NCBI RefSeq assembly: GCF_011297335.1
Contig: NZ_JAAOTJ010000001.1
Coordinates: 1-64,000 of the forward strand
DNA: 64,000 bases
Source: Catellatospora methionotrophica
GTDB lineage: Bacteria > Actinomycetota > Actinomycetes > Mycobacteriales > Micromonosporaceae
Direction: 5' to 3'
Each line of letters opens with the position of its first letter. Position 1 is the first letter of the stretch. Under the pieces are notes generated by a model. That model worked only from the letters and a program-made list of their open reading frames with translations. It had not been told where the DNA came from and made no database searches. Of the stretch, positions 50,269-59,071 are shown one piece after another. The translations under genes and the position numbers were made by a program.

Positions 50269-51495
50269 ATGTTCATCAATATTATGGGTCGGGTGTCCGC
50301 TGCCGCCACGCTCCAGGCCCTGCACACCGAAGAGGGCCGCCGCAACCCGTACCCGCACTACGCCGCACTGCACGCCACCGGCCCGGTCGCGCCACTGACC
50401 GGTCACTACGCGGCGGTCGTTCACGGCTACGACGCGGTCAGCCGCGTGCTGCGCGACCCGGCCTTCCGGGTCCTGGACGCCGAGAAGCTCGGCTCACAGC
50501 TGCCGGGCTGGGACGAACACCCGTCGCTGACCGTCCTGATGAACTCGATGATGTTCATCAACGGCGAGCAGCACGCACGCCTGCGCCGCCTGATCACGCG
50601 CGAGTTCACCGCCCGCCGGGTCGCCAGCCTCACCTACACCGTGACCCAGCAGGTCGAGCACCTGCTCGACCGCCTCGCCGAGCACGGCGGCGAGGTCGAC
50701 TTCATCAAGGAGTTCGCCTACCCGCTGCCCTCCAACGTCATCGGCGAGCTGCTCGGCGTGCCCGTCGAGGACCGCCCGTGGTTCCAGCCCCACGTCTCGG
50801 CGATCGGCGCGGTGCTCGACGCGGGCGGCGAGAACAAGTTCGCGGTGGCGGACAAGGCGGCGACCGAACTCAGCGCGTACTTCACCGAACTGGTTCGCCA
50901 GCGGCGGAAGGAACCCCGCGACGACCTGGTGACCGTGCTGTCCGCGGCCGGTGAGGACGACGCCCCGCTGACCCACGAGGAACTGCTGTCGGCGCTGGTG
51001 CTGGTGTTCAACGCCGGGTTCGAGACCACTACCCACCTGCTCGGCAACGGGCTGGAGGTGCTGCTGCGCCATCCCGACGCGGCACAGCGGCTCCGGGAGC
51101 AGCCCGAACTCGCCGCGTCCTACGTGGAGGAGTTCCTGCGCCTGGAGTCACCGGCCCAGCTGACCACCCGGTGGACCGCCGTCGACACCGAGATCGACGG
51201 CGTCGGCGTCGCGGCCGGATCCTCGGTGCTGGTGCTGCTCGGCGCGGCCAACCGCGATCCGGCCAGGTTCACCGACCCCGACTCGTTCCGGCCCGAGCGG
51301 CTCGACAACGCCCACCTGACGTTCAGCGCGGGCGCGCACTTCTGCCCCGGCGCACTGCTCACCATCACCGAGGCGCAGATCGCGTTCCCCCGCCTGCTCG
51401 CCCGCTTCCCCGGGCTGGCCCTGGCCGGCGAACCCGCATACCGCGCCCAGCTGACGCTGCGCGGCCACACGCGCCTGCCGGTCACGGTCGCCTGA
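50269..51495 (+). CDS. Cytochrome P450
   Basis: A 408-residue soluble bacterial P450. The oxygen-binding I-helix is FNAGFETTTHLLGNG, the K-helix ExxR is in VEEFLRLES, and the haem loop is FSAGAHFCPGALLT with the cysteine ligand (FxxGxHxCxG). HARLRRLITREFTARRV is the usual C-helix heme-propionate segment. The substrate is unknown. The start may also be ATG 50284. It is probably in one operon with the sulfotransferase; no ferredoxin gene is nearby. Confidence 0.94.
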   Translation: MFINIMGRVSAAATLQALHTEEGRRNPYPHYAALHATGPVAPLTGHYAAVVHGYDAVSRVLRDPAFRVLDAEKLGSQLPGWDEHPSLTVLMNSMMFINGEQHARLRRLITREFTARRVASLTYTVTQQVEHLLDRLAEHGGEVDFIKEFAYPLPSNVIGELLGVPVEDRPWFQPHVSAIGAVLDAGGENKFAVADKAATELSAYFTELVRQRRKEPRDDLVTVLSAAGEDDAPLTHEELLSALVLVFNAGFETTTHLLGNGLEVLLRHPDAAQRLREQPELAASYVEEFLRLESPAQLTTRWTAVDTEIDGVGVAAGSSVLVLLGAANRDPARFTDPDSFRPERLDNAHLTFSAGAHFCPGALLTITEAQIAFPRLLARFPGLALAGEPAYRAQLTLRGHTRLPVTVA

Positions 51496-51682
51496 CGGAC
51501 CCGCACCTGACCCGGCTGTCCCGGCACGCGGCCAGAATGTGCAGCACCGCGTCGCCCGGATGGCGCATGGCCCGCATCGCCGCCAGCCGGACGGCGTAGG
51601 AGATGCGGTTCGGTGTCCCCGGATCCGGGGACGCCGCTGCGGCGGGTCCGGCCGCGGCGGCGGCCGGACCCGCGCCACGGAC

Positions 51683-53011
51683 CTACATCGTGTACAGGAT
51701 CTTCAAGCTGTTCAGGGTCAGCGCACTGACCCTGCTGCCGCCGACGCCGGTGGACAGGTTGCGCCAGCCGTTGGCGCTGTGCGCCTCGTGCACGACCCCG
51801 CCGGCCACCGTGTAGATGTACTTGACGCCGTTGAGCGTCGTGGCCGCCAGCGCCGCGTCGCTGACGCCGGCGATGCCGGTCCACAGGTTCTGCCAGCCCG
51901 CGTTGCTCGCCGCCTCGAACACCTGGCCACCGCGTACCGTGTAGATGATTTTGACGCCGTTGAGGGTCGTCACCGCCACCGACGTGGCAGGGACGCCCGT
52001 GGACAGGTTGCGCCAGCCGTTGGCGCTGTGCGCCTCGTGCACGACGCCGCCGACCACGGTGTAGATGTACTTCACGCCGCCGAGGCTGATCACCGACAGG
52101 GTGTTGCCGCTGGCCCCGGTGATACCGGTGGAGATGTTGCGCCAGCCGTTGGCGCTACTCGCCTCGTGCACGACACCGCCGACGACCGTGTAGACGTACT
52201 TCACCCCCTCGTGGACCATCGCGGCGACCGCGCCGCCGTCCACGCCGCCGATGCCGGTCCACAGGTTCCGCCAGCCGGCGTTGCTCGCCGCCTCGAACAC
52301 CTGGCCGCCGCGCACGGTGTAGATGTACTTGACGCCGCCGGCGGTGAAGGTGGATACGGCGCTCCCGCTGACCGGGCCCGTGCTGCCGCTCACCGGCAGG
52401 GGCTGCCAGCCGCTGCTGCCGCCACCCGCCTCGTAGACCTGGGCCGCCGCCGAACGCCACCAGCTGGTCTGCTTGAGCGCACCGGCCCAGCTGAAGCTGA
52501 AATGGATGTGGTTGGTGTGGCAGTCGCTGGGGTCGCCGCTGCACGAGTAGTTCTGCCAGCCCGCGTACGGATCGGACGCGTACCAGATGCGCCGGTTCCA
52601 GATGATGTACATGACGCCCAGGCGGCGGGCGTTGGCGTTGGCGTTGCCGTACCGGTCGGTGGTCAACAGCCAGTTCAGGATGTCATCGGCGACGGCCCGC
52701 TGACCGCCGTCGTTGTAGTTCAGCACGTAGTCGAGGGCCCGGCCCTCCTTATGCTCGCTCTGCCCGCCGTCGTTGCAGGCGCGCCCGATGCCGGAGTTGC
52801 GCCAGCCATAGGTGGCGTTGAGGATGTCACGGAATCCGGCGACGCCGGGCTTCTCGCTGGCGTCGCAGGTGCGCTGCCCGTCGTAGGCGGCGTAGGCGTC
52901 GATGGACGGCCCGAAGTCGGGCGTCGCCGGCGCCGCCGTCGCGGAGGAGGGCACCGCGATGACAGAGGCGAGCATGGCGGCGACGAGCAGTGCTCTGAGG
53001 GGTGTCTTCAC
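51683..53011 (-). CDS. Secreted ARB-07466-like peptidase-fold protein with tectonin-like repeats
   Basis: A 442-residue secreted protein. A signal peptide ends near A27. Residues 35-195 form a domain like the ARB-07466 C-terminal domain (KEGRALDYVLNYNDGG, RLGVMYIIWNRRIWYASDP, CHTNHIHFSFSWAGA), related to M15-type wall enzymes (HxxGRALD and HIHFS). After a Ser/Gly linker, residues 225-442 hold about five repeats of 46-48 residues around GVKYIYTVxGGxVxEA and GWRNLxTGI, probably a beta-propeller that binds sugar. The DNA is repetitive too. Confidence 0.85.
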   Translation of the reverse strand: MKTPLRALLVAAMLASVIAVPSSATAAPATPDFGPSIDAYAAYDGQRTCDASEKPGVAGFRDILNATYGWRNSGIGRACNDGGQSEHKEGRALDYVLNYNDGGQRAVADDILNWLLTTDRYGNANANARRLGVMYIIWNRRIWYASDPYAGWQNYSCSGDPSDCHTNHIHFSFSWAGALKQTSWWRSAAAQVYEAGGGSSGWQPLPVSGSTGPVSGSAVSTFTAGGVKYIYTVRGGQVFEAASNAGWRNLWTGIGGVDGGAVAAMVHEGVKYVYTVVGGVVHEASSANGWRNISTGITGASGNTLSVISLGGVKYIYTVVGGVVHEAHSANGWRNLSTGVPATSVAVTTLNGVKIIYTVRGGQVFEAASNAGWQNLWTGIAGVSDAALAATTLNGVKYIYTVAGGVVHEAHSANGWRNLSTGVGGSRVSALTLNSLKILYTM

Positions 53012-53197
53012 AGCCGGGTCTCCAAGTGTCGTTCAGGGTTACCGAACTCACCGTGCTATTACGGCTGCGGATGCTACGGCGGTGCGCGTACAACCCGTGC
53101 ACAACGGCATCGGGCACAGGCCGGCAAGCAGTCAGCCTCCTCGATCGCCCGAGGTGGTCGCGGGCGAGTGTGGCCGCGCTGCCCCTACCATCGACTG

Positions 53198-54529
53198 ATG
53201 ATCGACACTGCGTTGTTCCAGGCCGATGCATGGCGTCCGTTCGTCGCCGCGCTGCGCGACGGTATGCCCCCCGAGGCGGAGCAGGCCGAGTTCCGCGGCA
53301 CGATGTCGCCGGGCGGGTTCGGCGGCTCCATCACCTACGACGGCGACCACCGCCGCGCCGGGCGGGCAGCGGAGCCCGGTGAGCGGCCGACGGACCGGCT
53401 CCGATCGCTGGGCGCGCTGACCGGAGGACAGACCGTCGCGGTACGCGTCGTCACCACCCGCGCGGGCACGGCGGTGGTGAGCATCGTCGCCGCCACGCCG
53501 CAGGTTTCGTTCGGGATGGGCAGCGACCTGCTGGAGGACGTGCACCTGGTCGCCGGAGCCCACCCGGAGCCGTACCGCCGCGAACCGGTCCGCCACGACG
53601 TAGCCGCCTCCGCGGGCGCCGACGCGGGCACGGTCACCGCACTGGTCCGGCAGCTGCTGCCGGACGCGCGCCCGGCCGACCCGGTCGAGCTTGCCGCGGC
53701 CGAGGCCGACCTCGGCACCGCACTGCCCGACGACGTACGGGCCCTGTTCCTCGCCGCGGCCGAGGGCACCCTGATCCTGCAGCCCGCCGACGGCGAGCGC
53801 TTCTACGGCCTTCGGATCGTGCCACTGGCCGACGCCGACGCCCGCGCCTACCTGGAACCGCGGGCCCGGTACCTGTCCTGGAGATACGGCGCGACCGAGG
53901 TCGTCGCCCCCGACCCGTACGGCCGGGTACAGCAGCTGGCGGCCTCACCGGCATGGTTCGTGGTCGGCGACGACGGCGGCGGCAACCTGTACGTCGTCGA
54001 CCTCGCCCCCGGGCCGCAGGGAACGATCGGACAGGTCCTGTTCGTGGATCACGAGCTGTCGGCCGGCGCACGCTGGCTGGCACCCTCGCTGACCGAACTG
54101 CTCACCGACCGGCCCGCCACGTTGGCGAAACCGGGTCCCGACGACGCGCTGCTGGTACGGGTCGGCGCGCGCACCGGCAGGACGCTCGCCGATGTCCAGC
54201 CGGCGACCGAGGTGCTGTACGTCAGAGTCGCGGCTGCGCCCTGCGACCTGTCCGGGTTGTCCGGTCACCGGCTGCGCACCCTGGTCACCGAAGCCGCCGC
54301 CGTCGCGGACCTCTCCGCGGTCACCGCGCTGCCCGCGCTGGAATACCTGGAGCTCGACGTCGCGGGCTGGCAGCAACTGCTGCGCGACGGGCAGGTCCCC
54401 ACGACGCTGCTGGCCGCCGGTCTGCGTGGGCGTGCCGGGTGGACGGACACGGTCGGGGTCGTCAACGCGCTGCTGGCGGCCTGGCGGCAGGAGCCGATCG
54501 CGGTTATCGACGTCGCAGTGCAGCTGTGA
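53198..54529 (+). CDS. SMI1/KNR4 (SUKH) domain protein
   Basis: A 443-residue soluble protein. The centre (residues 160-290) shows the SUKH pattern: ELAAAEADLGTALPDDVRAL, LFLAAAEG, then LRIVPLADADARAYLE, WFVVGDDGGGNLYVVDL. SUKH proteins are often immunity proteins against contact-dependent or polymorphic toxins. The N- and C-terminal parts are not assigned. ATG 53198 is the first sensible start; the frame open far upstream (over the antisense of the tectonin gene) is shadow. No toxin gene is next to it. Confidence 0.77.
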   Translation: MIDTALFQADAWRPFVAALRDGMPPEAEQAEFRGTMSPGGFGGSITYDGDHRRAGRAAEPGERPTDRLRSLGALTGGQTVAVRVVTTRAGTAVVSIVAATPQVSFGMGSDLLEDVHLVAGAHPEPYRREPVRHDVAASAGADAGTVTALVRQLLPDARPADPVELAAAEADLGTALPDDVRALFLAAAEGTLILQPADGERFYGLRIVPLADADARAYLEPRARYLSWRYGATEVVAPDPYGRVQQLAASPAWFVVGDDGGGNLYVVDLAPGPQGTIGQVLFVDHELSAGARWLAPSLTELLTDRPATLAKPGPDDALLVRVGARTGRTLADVQPATEVLYVRVAAAPCDLSGLSGHRLRTLVTEAAAVADLSAVTALPALEYLELDVAGWQQLLRDGQVPTTLLAAGLRGRAGWTDTVGVVNALLAAWRQEPIAVIDVAVQL

Positions 54530-54631
54530 ACGCTGGTCCGCGACGCGGGTTCGGAGACCTGCCCGGTGCCTGCGCGCGGCACCGAGCTGTCATCGACGTC
54601 GCCGAAGCCGACGTGGTGCGGTTCGTGGAAG

Positions 54632-55831
54632 TCAGCACCAGCCGTTGACCGCGCCGCTCACGCCCGTCCACAGGAACGCGTCGGACACCCACGTTCCGTC
54701 GGTGAGGCGGTTCCACAGCGCGGTGGCGCCGTACCGGCCGGTGTGGGTGGTTCCGTTCGCCGAGCAGGAGATGCCCACGGTCGCGCCGTCGCTGAGCGAG
54801 CCGACGGCGGCGTAGCCGCTGCCGGGGCCCGAGCGCCGGTTGAGCGTCCCGCCGCCGTTCGCGTCGACGATCCCCTGGGTGAAGCCGAGGACACCGTAGT
54901 TGTAGACGCCGCTGCCAGGGCCCGCCCAGGCCGATCCGTGGCGGGCCCCACCCTGGTAGGCAGACCCTCCGACGAACACCCATTTGCCGATGCCGTGGTC
55001 GGCTATCGGAACGTAGGCGCCGTTCTGGCGCAGCCCGAAGTGCACGTGGCGACCCAGCGCCGAGCCGCCGCAGGTGACGTCGGTGCCGGTGTATCCGAGG
55101 AACGCCCCCTGCGCGACGGCCGCTCCGTCGACGGAGACGTTGCTCCACAGGTGGTAGTAATCGGTGGCGTAGCCGCGGTCGTGGATGACGCGGATCCATC
55201 CCTGGCACATGGTGTAGGCGGTGCCGCCCCGCGCGGCCCGCACGATCTGGTCGCCGCCGGCGAGGTCGACAGAGCTGAACGGCGATTCGCCGCCGCCCCA
55301 GCCGTGTGGTCCGCCCGACAGCGTCCAGGTCTGCCCGGTGGCGAACGGCAGCGCCATTCCGGTGCGGAGGTCCCCGCCCGCCAGGGCCGGGCCGGGAGTG
55401 CCGAACACCTGCCGCTCGGCCTGCGTGACCGTCGGCGACTGTGCGGCCAGGGCGGCGAAGGCGGTCTCGCCGTCGAACACTATGCGCCACCGGCCCGCTT
55501 CGACACGCGCCAGGAAGATGGACCCGGTCGGGTGGGCGTCGCCGGTGTGTGGTGCGACCAGGACGGCGGTGCCGAAGGCCCAGTCGCCATGTCGGCGGCT
55601 GACGGTGACCCGGACGTCGCCGGCAGTCGCGCGGAGATCTGCCGAGTCGCCGGCCTGGGTGAGCAGCCGCTCGGTGACCGCCTCGACCACCGTGGCGTCG
55701 CTTCGCGGCGTGGCCTGCGCCACCGTCGGCGAGACCATGGCCAAGCTCGCTACCAGCAGTAAGGACAGGCCACCGCACTTCCACGGCGCAGCAGGCGTTC
55801 CCGACTCCCGCACAAATAGATTCATCACCAT
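54632..55831 (-). CDS. Secreted M23-family metallopeptidase with SH3-like domain
   Basis: A 399-residue exported protein with a signal peptide to about A40. The LasA/M23 zinc site is present: GGPHGWGG (H176), SSVDL (D189) and RHVHFGL (H262, H264). The C-terminal part (residues 310-399) has LNRRSGPGSGYAAVG and ISCSANG, a bacterial SH3-like domain for wall binding. It probably cuts peptidoglycan or protein cross-bridges. No ribosome-binding site is evident before ATG 55831; the upstream sequence is AT-rich. It is divergent from the RCC1-repeat gene. Confidence 0.88.
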   Translation of the reverse strand: MVMNLFVRESGTPAAPWKCGGLSLLLVASLAMVSPTVAQATPRSDATVVEAVTERLLTQAGDSADLRATAGDVRVTVSRRHGDWAFGTAVLVAPHTGDAHPTGSIFLARVEAGRWRIVFDGETAFAALAAQSPTVTQAERQVFGTPGPALAGGDLRTGMALPFATGQTWTLSGGPHGWGGGESPFSSVDLAGGDQIVRAARGGTAYTMCQGWIRVIHDRGYATDYYHLWSNVSVDGAAVAQGAFLGYTGTDVTCGGSALGRHVHFGLRQNGAYVPIADHGIGKWVFVGGSAYQGGARHGSAWAGPGSGVYNYGVLGFTQGIVDANGGGTLNRRSGPGSGYAAVGSLSDGATVGISCSANGTTHTGRYGATALWNRLTDGTWVSDAFLWTGVSGAVNGWC

Positions 55832-55833
55832 CA

Positions 55834-55902
55834 CTTTAAAGTAAAGCCGGGTCCGAAGGTTGTCTACCTCAGACAATCGATCGAAGAAGAAAAAATTCTT
55901 CG
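55834..55902. promoter_or_regulatory. Palindrome cluster in divergent promoter region
   Basis: Three inverted repeats lie within 70 bp: CTTTAAAG at 55834-55841, TTGTC/GACAA with seven bases between (55860-55876) and CGAAGAA/TTCTTCG with seven between (55882-55902). The region is AT-rich and serves two divergent genes for secreted proteins, so it may hold shared operators. Confidence 0.6.
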
Positions 55903-56051
55903 ACAGGCTGAGCCGTATCCCGCCGGCCTCGCCGCCCACTCGGGTGCTCCCGCTGATGAAACTTTCATCCGGCCACCTCGTGGTCCCCTGCGGATCGACC
56001 AGATCCGTCGTGGCGCTTGACTTGCCAGACGGCGGATTCTGCAATGGACGG

Positions 56052-57227
56052 ATGACACCCCTGTCCGCTGTAGCCGCGTCTTCTGCCCGGCGGCACCGAC
56101 TGCGCGGCAGGCTGGCCGCGGTGCTCGCGACGATCCTCGGCGCTGCGATCGCGGTGGTCGTCCCGGCCACACCCGCGTCGGCGGCGACGACCTGGATACA
56201 GCTGTCGGCCGGGTATCGCCACAGCTGCGGGATACGGGCCGACCGTACGCTGTGGTGCTGGGGTGACAACGTCGACGGCCAGCTCGGCGTCGGTGGCACC
56301 GAGCGGCGCACCACCCCGGCTCAGGTCGGCAGCCAGAGCAACTGGGATTCGGTCGCGGCGGGGGCGATCCACACCTGCGCACTGAAAATCGACGGCACCC
56401 GGTACTGCTGGGGTGACAACGACTCCGGGCAGCTAGGGCTGGGCGATCAGACCATGCGGACGGGGCCGCGCCGCGTCGTCGGCGAATCCGCCTGGCTGTC
56501 GCTGTCGGCCGGCAGCGGCTTCACCTGCGGAGTCCGCGCGGACCGCGGCGTGTTCTGCTGGGGAGAGAACTCCCACGGCCAACTCGGCGTCGGCGACAGC
56601 ACCGACCGCCTGTTGCCGACGCAGACCGGCAGCCAGTTCAACTGGTCCACCGTGTCGGCCGGGGCCTTCCACGCCTGCGGCCTCAAGATCGACGGCACTC
56701 GGTACTGCTGGGGTTGGAACATCCACGGCGAGCTCGGGGTCGGCGACTTCACCCCTCGCGACTCGCCGACCCGGCTGCTCGGCGAGACCGGGTGGTTCGC
56801 TCTGGAGGTCGGCTCGCATTTCACCTGTGGCATCGACACGGCCACCCGCCTGCACTGCTGGGGCACCAACGAAAGCAGCCAGCTGGGGCTGGGGGCGAGC
56901 GTCCTGCGGCGGGAGGTGCCGACCCAGGTCGGAACCTCGACCGGCTGGAACCAGATCGCGCCGGGCAGTTTCCACACCTGCGGCACCCGTGGATTGACCC
57001 GGTTGTGCTGGGGAAGCAATCACAGGGGACAGCTCGGCCTCGGCGACTTCGACGACCGGGACACCCCCGTCGGCGTCATCGACGGTCCATGGCAGTTTCT
57101 CAGCTCGGGCTCCGGGACCACCTGCGGGGTCAGCAGCGGCTCCGGCTACTGCTGGGGAGCCAACGACACGTACGCCCTGGGCATCGGCGACAACATCACC
57201 CGCTTCCGGCCGACACGCCTGGCGTGA
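56052..57227 (+). CDS. Secreted RCC1-repeat protein
   Basis: A 391-residue exported protein. The signal peptide (residues 15-45, AAVLATILGAAIAVVVPA, cleaved after PASA) precedes seven RCC1-type repeats of 47-50 residues, each with a core like HTCALKIDGTRYCWGDN, SGQLGLGD and a threonine/proline end. They predict a seven-bladed propeller with disulphides (CxI...WCWG in each blade). No catalytic motif: a binding or scaffold role. ATG 56052 sits close after the first GGACGG; upstream sequence in frame is not protein-like. Confidence 0.88.
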   Translation: MTPLSAVAASSARRHRLRGRLAAVLATILGAAIAVVVPATPASAATTWIQLSAGYRHSCGIRADRTLWCWGDNVDGQLGVGGTERRTTPAQVGSQSNWDSVAAGAIHTCALKIDGTRYCWGDNDSGQLGLGDQTMRTGPRRVVGESAWLSLSAGSGFTCGVRADRGVFCWGENSHGQLGVGDSTDRLLPTQTGSQFNWSTVSAGAFHACGLKIDGTRYCWGWNIHGELGVGDFTPRDSPTRLLGETGWFALEVGSHFTCGIDTATRLHCWGTNESSQLGLGASVLRREVPTQVGTSTGWNQIAPGSFHTCGTRGLTRLCWGSNHRGQLGLGDFDDRDTPVGVIDGPWQFLSSGSGTTCGVSSGSGYCWGANDTYALGIGDNITRFRPTRLA

Positions 57228-57278
57228 CACCCGACGCGCTCCCCTCCCCCGCGCTGACCGCGCCTCGGGCCGCTCACC

Positions 57279-58544
57279 TCATGGCTGTCGGTCCAGCCGC
57301 TCCAGCAGGCTGTGAGCTGCTTCGGCCAGCAGCGCCCGGTCGTAGGTGACGATCGCATCGAACTGCCGGTGCAGTTCGCTGCCGGCCGTGGTGGGCAGTT
57401 CCCTGGCGAGCAGCCCGCCGGCGAAGTAGCTGTCCATGACGATCAGCGTCCATTCGCCGACCAGCGGATCGTCTGCCGCCAGTGGCACGCCGCGCAGTCT
57501 CGGGGCCGGGCCGGGTGTGATGCCGTGGGCGAACACCGCGATGAACGCCCCATCGTCGGCCCACGCCGTGTACCGGGCGCGCACACGTGCCCCGAAGTGG
57601 GCGTCGTGCTGGAACGCCGCGAGCAGGACCATGGCTTCGGGGGCGCGGGAGGCCATGGTCTCCAGGCGGGTGCTCACGGGGATCAGCGTCTGCTTGGTCG
57701 CGCGGGTCGCGTCGCGGTGGCCGTTGACGATCTCGAACGGGGTCGCGTCCCTGGCGCTGGGCCAGGTGCCGCGGGGCAGGTACGGGCCGGGTGGTTCATG
57801 CCGGGCCGGTAGTGGGCCGGGGCGGCCGAACAGCCAGCCCTGGCCGTGGGTCGCGCCCATGGCCAGGGCCGTCGCGCGGTGGTGCGGCGTTTCGATGCCT
57901 TCGGCGAGCACGATCGCGCCCGTCCGCGCCGACTGCGCCCGGACTGCCCGGACCACCTGGTCCGCCACGGTGGTGTCGGGGTGCTGGACGATGCCGCGGT
58001 CCAGTTTGATCACCTCGGGATTGAGCAGCGACATGAGCGCCAGGCTGGCCGGATTGGATCCGACGTCGTCCAGGGCCATTCGTGCGCCGCGGCCGCGTAC
58101 CCGGGCCATCAGCATCATCAGCGCCGCCGGATCCGCGCCGAGGAACCGCTCCGTGACCTCCGCGACCACCTGCAGGCGCTCGGCGCCGGCGTCGATCGAG
58201 GCGGTCAGGTCAGACGGGCAGCGGGTCCGCAAGGTGGCCGGCTCGACGTTGACGAACAGCGGCATCTCGTACGGCAGCCCTGCCTGCAGCGCCCGGCGAA
58301 ATGCCATGGCTCGCGCGGCCCAGTCCAGTTCTCCCAGGCGGCCGGTCCGCAGGGCCTGCCCGAACAGTGCCGCCGGGGACTCGAACGCCGAGCCGGCCGG
58401 TCCCCGGATCAGCGCCTCGTAACCGGCGACCTTGCCGGTCGCCAAGACGACGATCGGCTGGTAGACCGGATACAGCAGTCGGCACCGTAAGATCGTTTCG
58501 AACTCGGCGTCACGGTCGTGGCCGCGACAAGGAGATTCGTCCAT
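57279..58544 (-). CDS. EAL-domain c-di-GMP phosphodiesterase with C-terminal DICT domain
   Basis: A 421-residue protein. Residues 15-245 are an EAL domain: YEALIRG (E43, A44, L45), NVEPATL, VAEVTERFL, ALDDVGS, VIKLDRGIV and AEGIET are the metal and substrate motifs, all present, so it should hydrolyse c-di-GMP. Residues 260-421 are a DICT sensory domain (ETMASRAPEAMVLLAAFQHD, YFAGGLLARELP). It is cytosolic with no membrane helix. Start ATG 58544 or GTG 58553. It lies alone between two secreted-protein genes. Confidence 0.92.
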   Translation of the reverse strand: MDESPCRGHDRDAEFETILRCRLLYPVYQPIVVLATGKVAGYEALIRGPAGSAFESPAALFGQALRTGRLGELDWAARAMAFRRALQAGLPYEMPLFVNVEPATLRTRCPSDLTASIDAGAERLQVVAEVTERFLGADPAALMMLMARVRGRGARMALDDVGSNPASLALMSLLNPEVIKLDRGIVQHPDTTVADQVVRAVRAQSARTGAIVLAEGIETPHHRATALAMGATHGQGWLFGRPGPLPARHEPPGPYLPRGTWPSARDATPFEIVNGHRDATRATKQTLIPVSTRLETMASRAPEAMVLLAAFQHDAHFGARVRARYTAWADDGAFIAVFAHGITPGPAPRLRGVPLAADDPLVGEWTLIVMDSYFAGGLLARELPTTAGSELHRQFDAIVTYDRALLAEAAHSLLERLDRQP

Positions 58545-58569
58545 CCATGTCACCAACCTTCCACGTCGC

Positions 58570-58779
58570 CTACGGCCAGATCGAACGGGAGATCGGCGCC
58601 GAAAGTTCGCGATGAGGATCACGACGCCCATCCGTGAAGATCACCGCTGTAGCGGTGCCGGCCGTGCTGGTGAGCAGGCGGTCATCAGTGAGGCCGAGCC
58701 TCTGTGCATCGACGGTCGGATCCCCTTCGGCAAGGTGCATGAGCACGCCGTACCCGGCGGACCCAGCTGGCAACCGCAC
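58570..58779 (-). CDS. Small hypothetical protein upstream of the EAL gene
   Basis: A 69-residue frame starting at GTG 58779, MRLPAGSAGYGVLMHLAEG, then DPTVDAQRLGLTDDRLLT and TAVIFTDGRRDPH. Composition is protein-like, and a stop codon closes the frame shortly upstream, so it would be complete. No ribosome-binding site is obvious and no family is known. It would precede the EAL gene in one transcript. Confidence 0.35.
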   Translation of the reverse strand: MRLPAGSAGYGVLMHLAEGDPTVDAQRLGLTDDRLLTSTAGTATAVIFTDGRRDPHRELSAPISRSIWP

Positions 58780-58978
58780 GACAGCGGCACTGGACGGTAC
58801 GAGCGTCGGCCAGCCCGGAAGCTATTTGGCGGTGGGCGGGTGGACGTGACCTGCGTTTGGTTCGCGCCGAGTGACAGCCACACCGTGTAAATCCGCCCTT
58901 TAATGCCTATTGCCGCTAACGTGAAGGTTTCGCGATCGAGGTGCGTGTCAGTGACGCGCATGGCAACGGAGGCCACAC

Positions 58979-58999
58979 ATGAGCGAGGCCGAAGTCTGA
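58979..58999 (+). CDS. Minute leader ORF (six codons)
   Basis: ATG AGC GAG GCC GAA GTC TGA encodes MSEAEV. It has the best ribosome-binding site nearby (GGAGG at 58968-58972, six bases away). Its stop overlaps the ATG of the next minute ORF as TGATG. It may regulate translation of the downstream FUSC gene. Confidence 0.5.
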   Translation: MSEAEV

Positions 59000-59064
59000 T
59001 GCTGAGCGTGCTGTGTACGCCGGCGCTGCACGAGCTCAGCATTGCGGCCCCCGCCAAGCGCTGA
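58999..59064 (+). CDS. Second leader ORF (21 codons)
   Basis: Encodes MLSVLCTPALHELSIAAPAKR, starting within the stop of the six-codon ORF (TGATG) and ending seven bases before the FUSC ATG. The chain of overlapping starts suggests translational coupling or attenuation. No other function is evident. Confidence 0.45.
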   Translation: MLSVLCTPALHELSIAAPAKR

Positions 59065-59071
59065 CAGCCCG

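Noticed and set aside
51539-53197. Plus-strand extension of the SUKH gene to nearly 1000 codons
   Set aside because: It runs antisense to the secreted repeat protein and is Val/Asp/Gly-rich shadow; protein-like sequence starts at 53198.
58612-59057. Competing frames on both strands before the FUSC gene
   Set aside because: None has a good start and coding bias; only the 69-codon minus frame and the two leader ORFs are worth listing.
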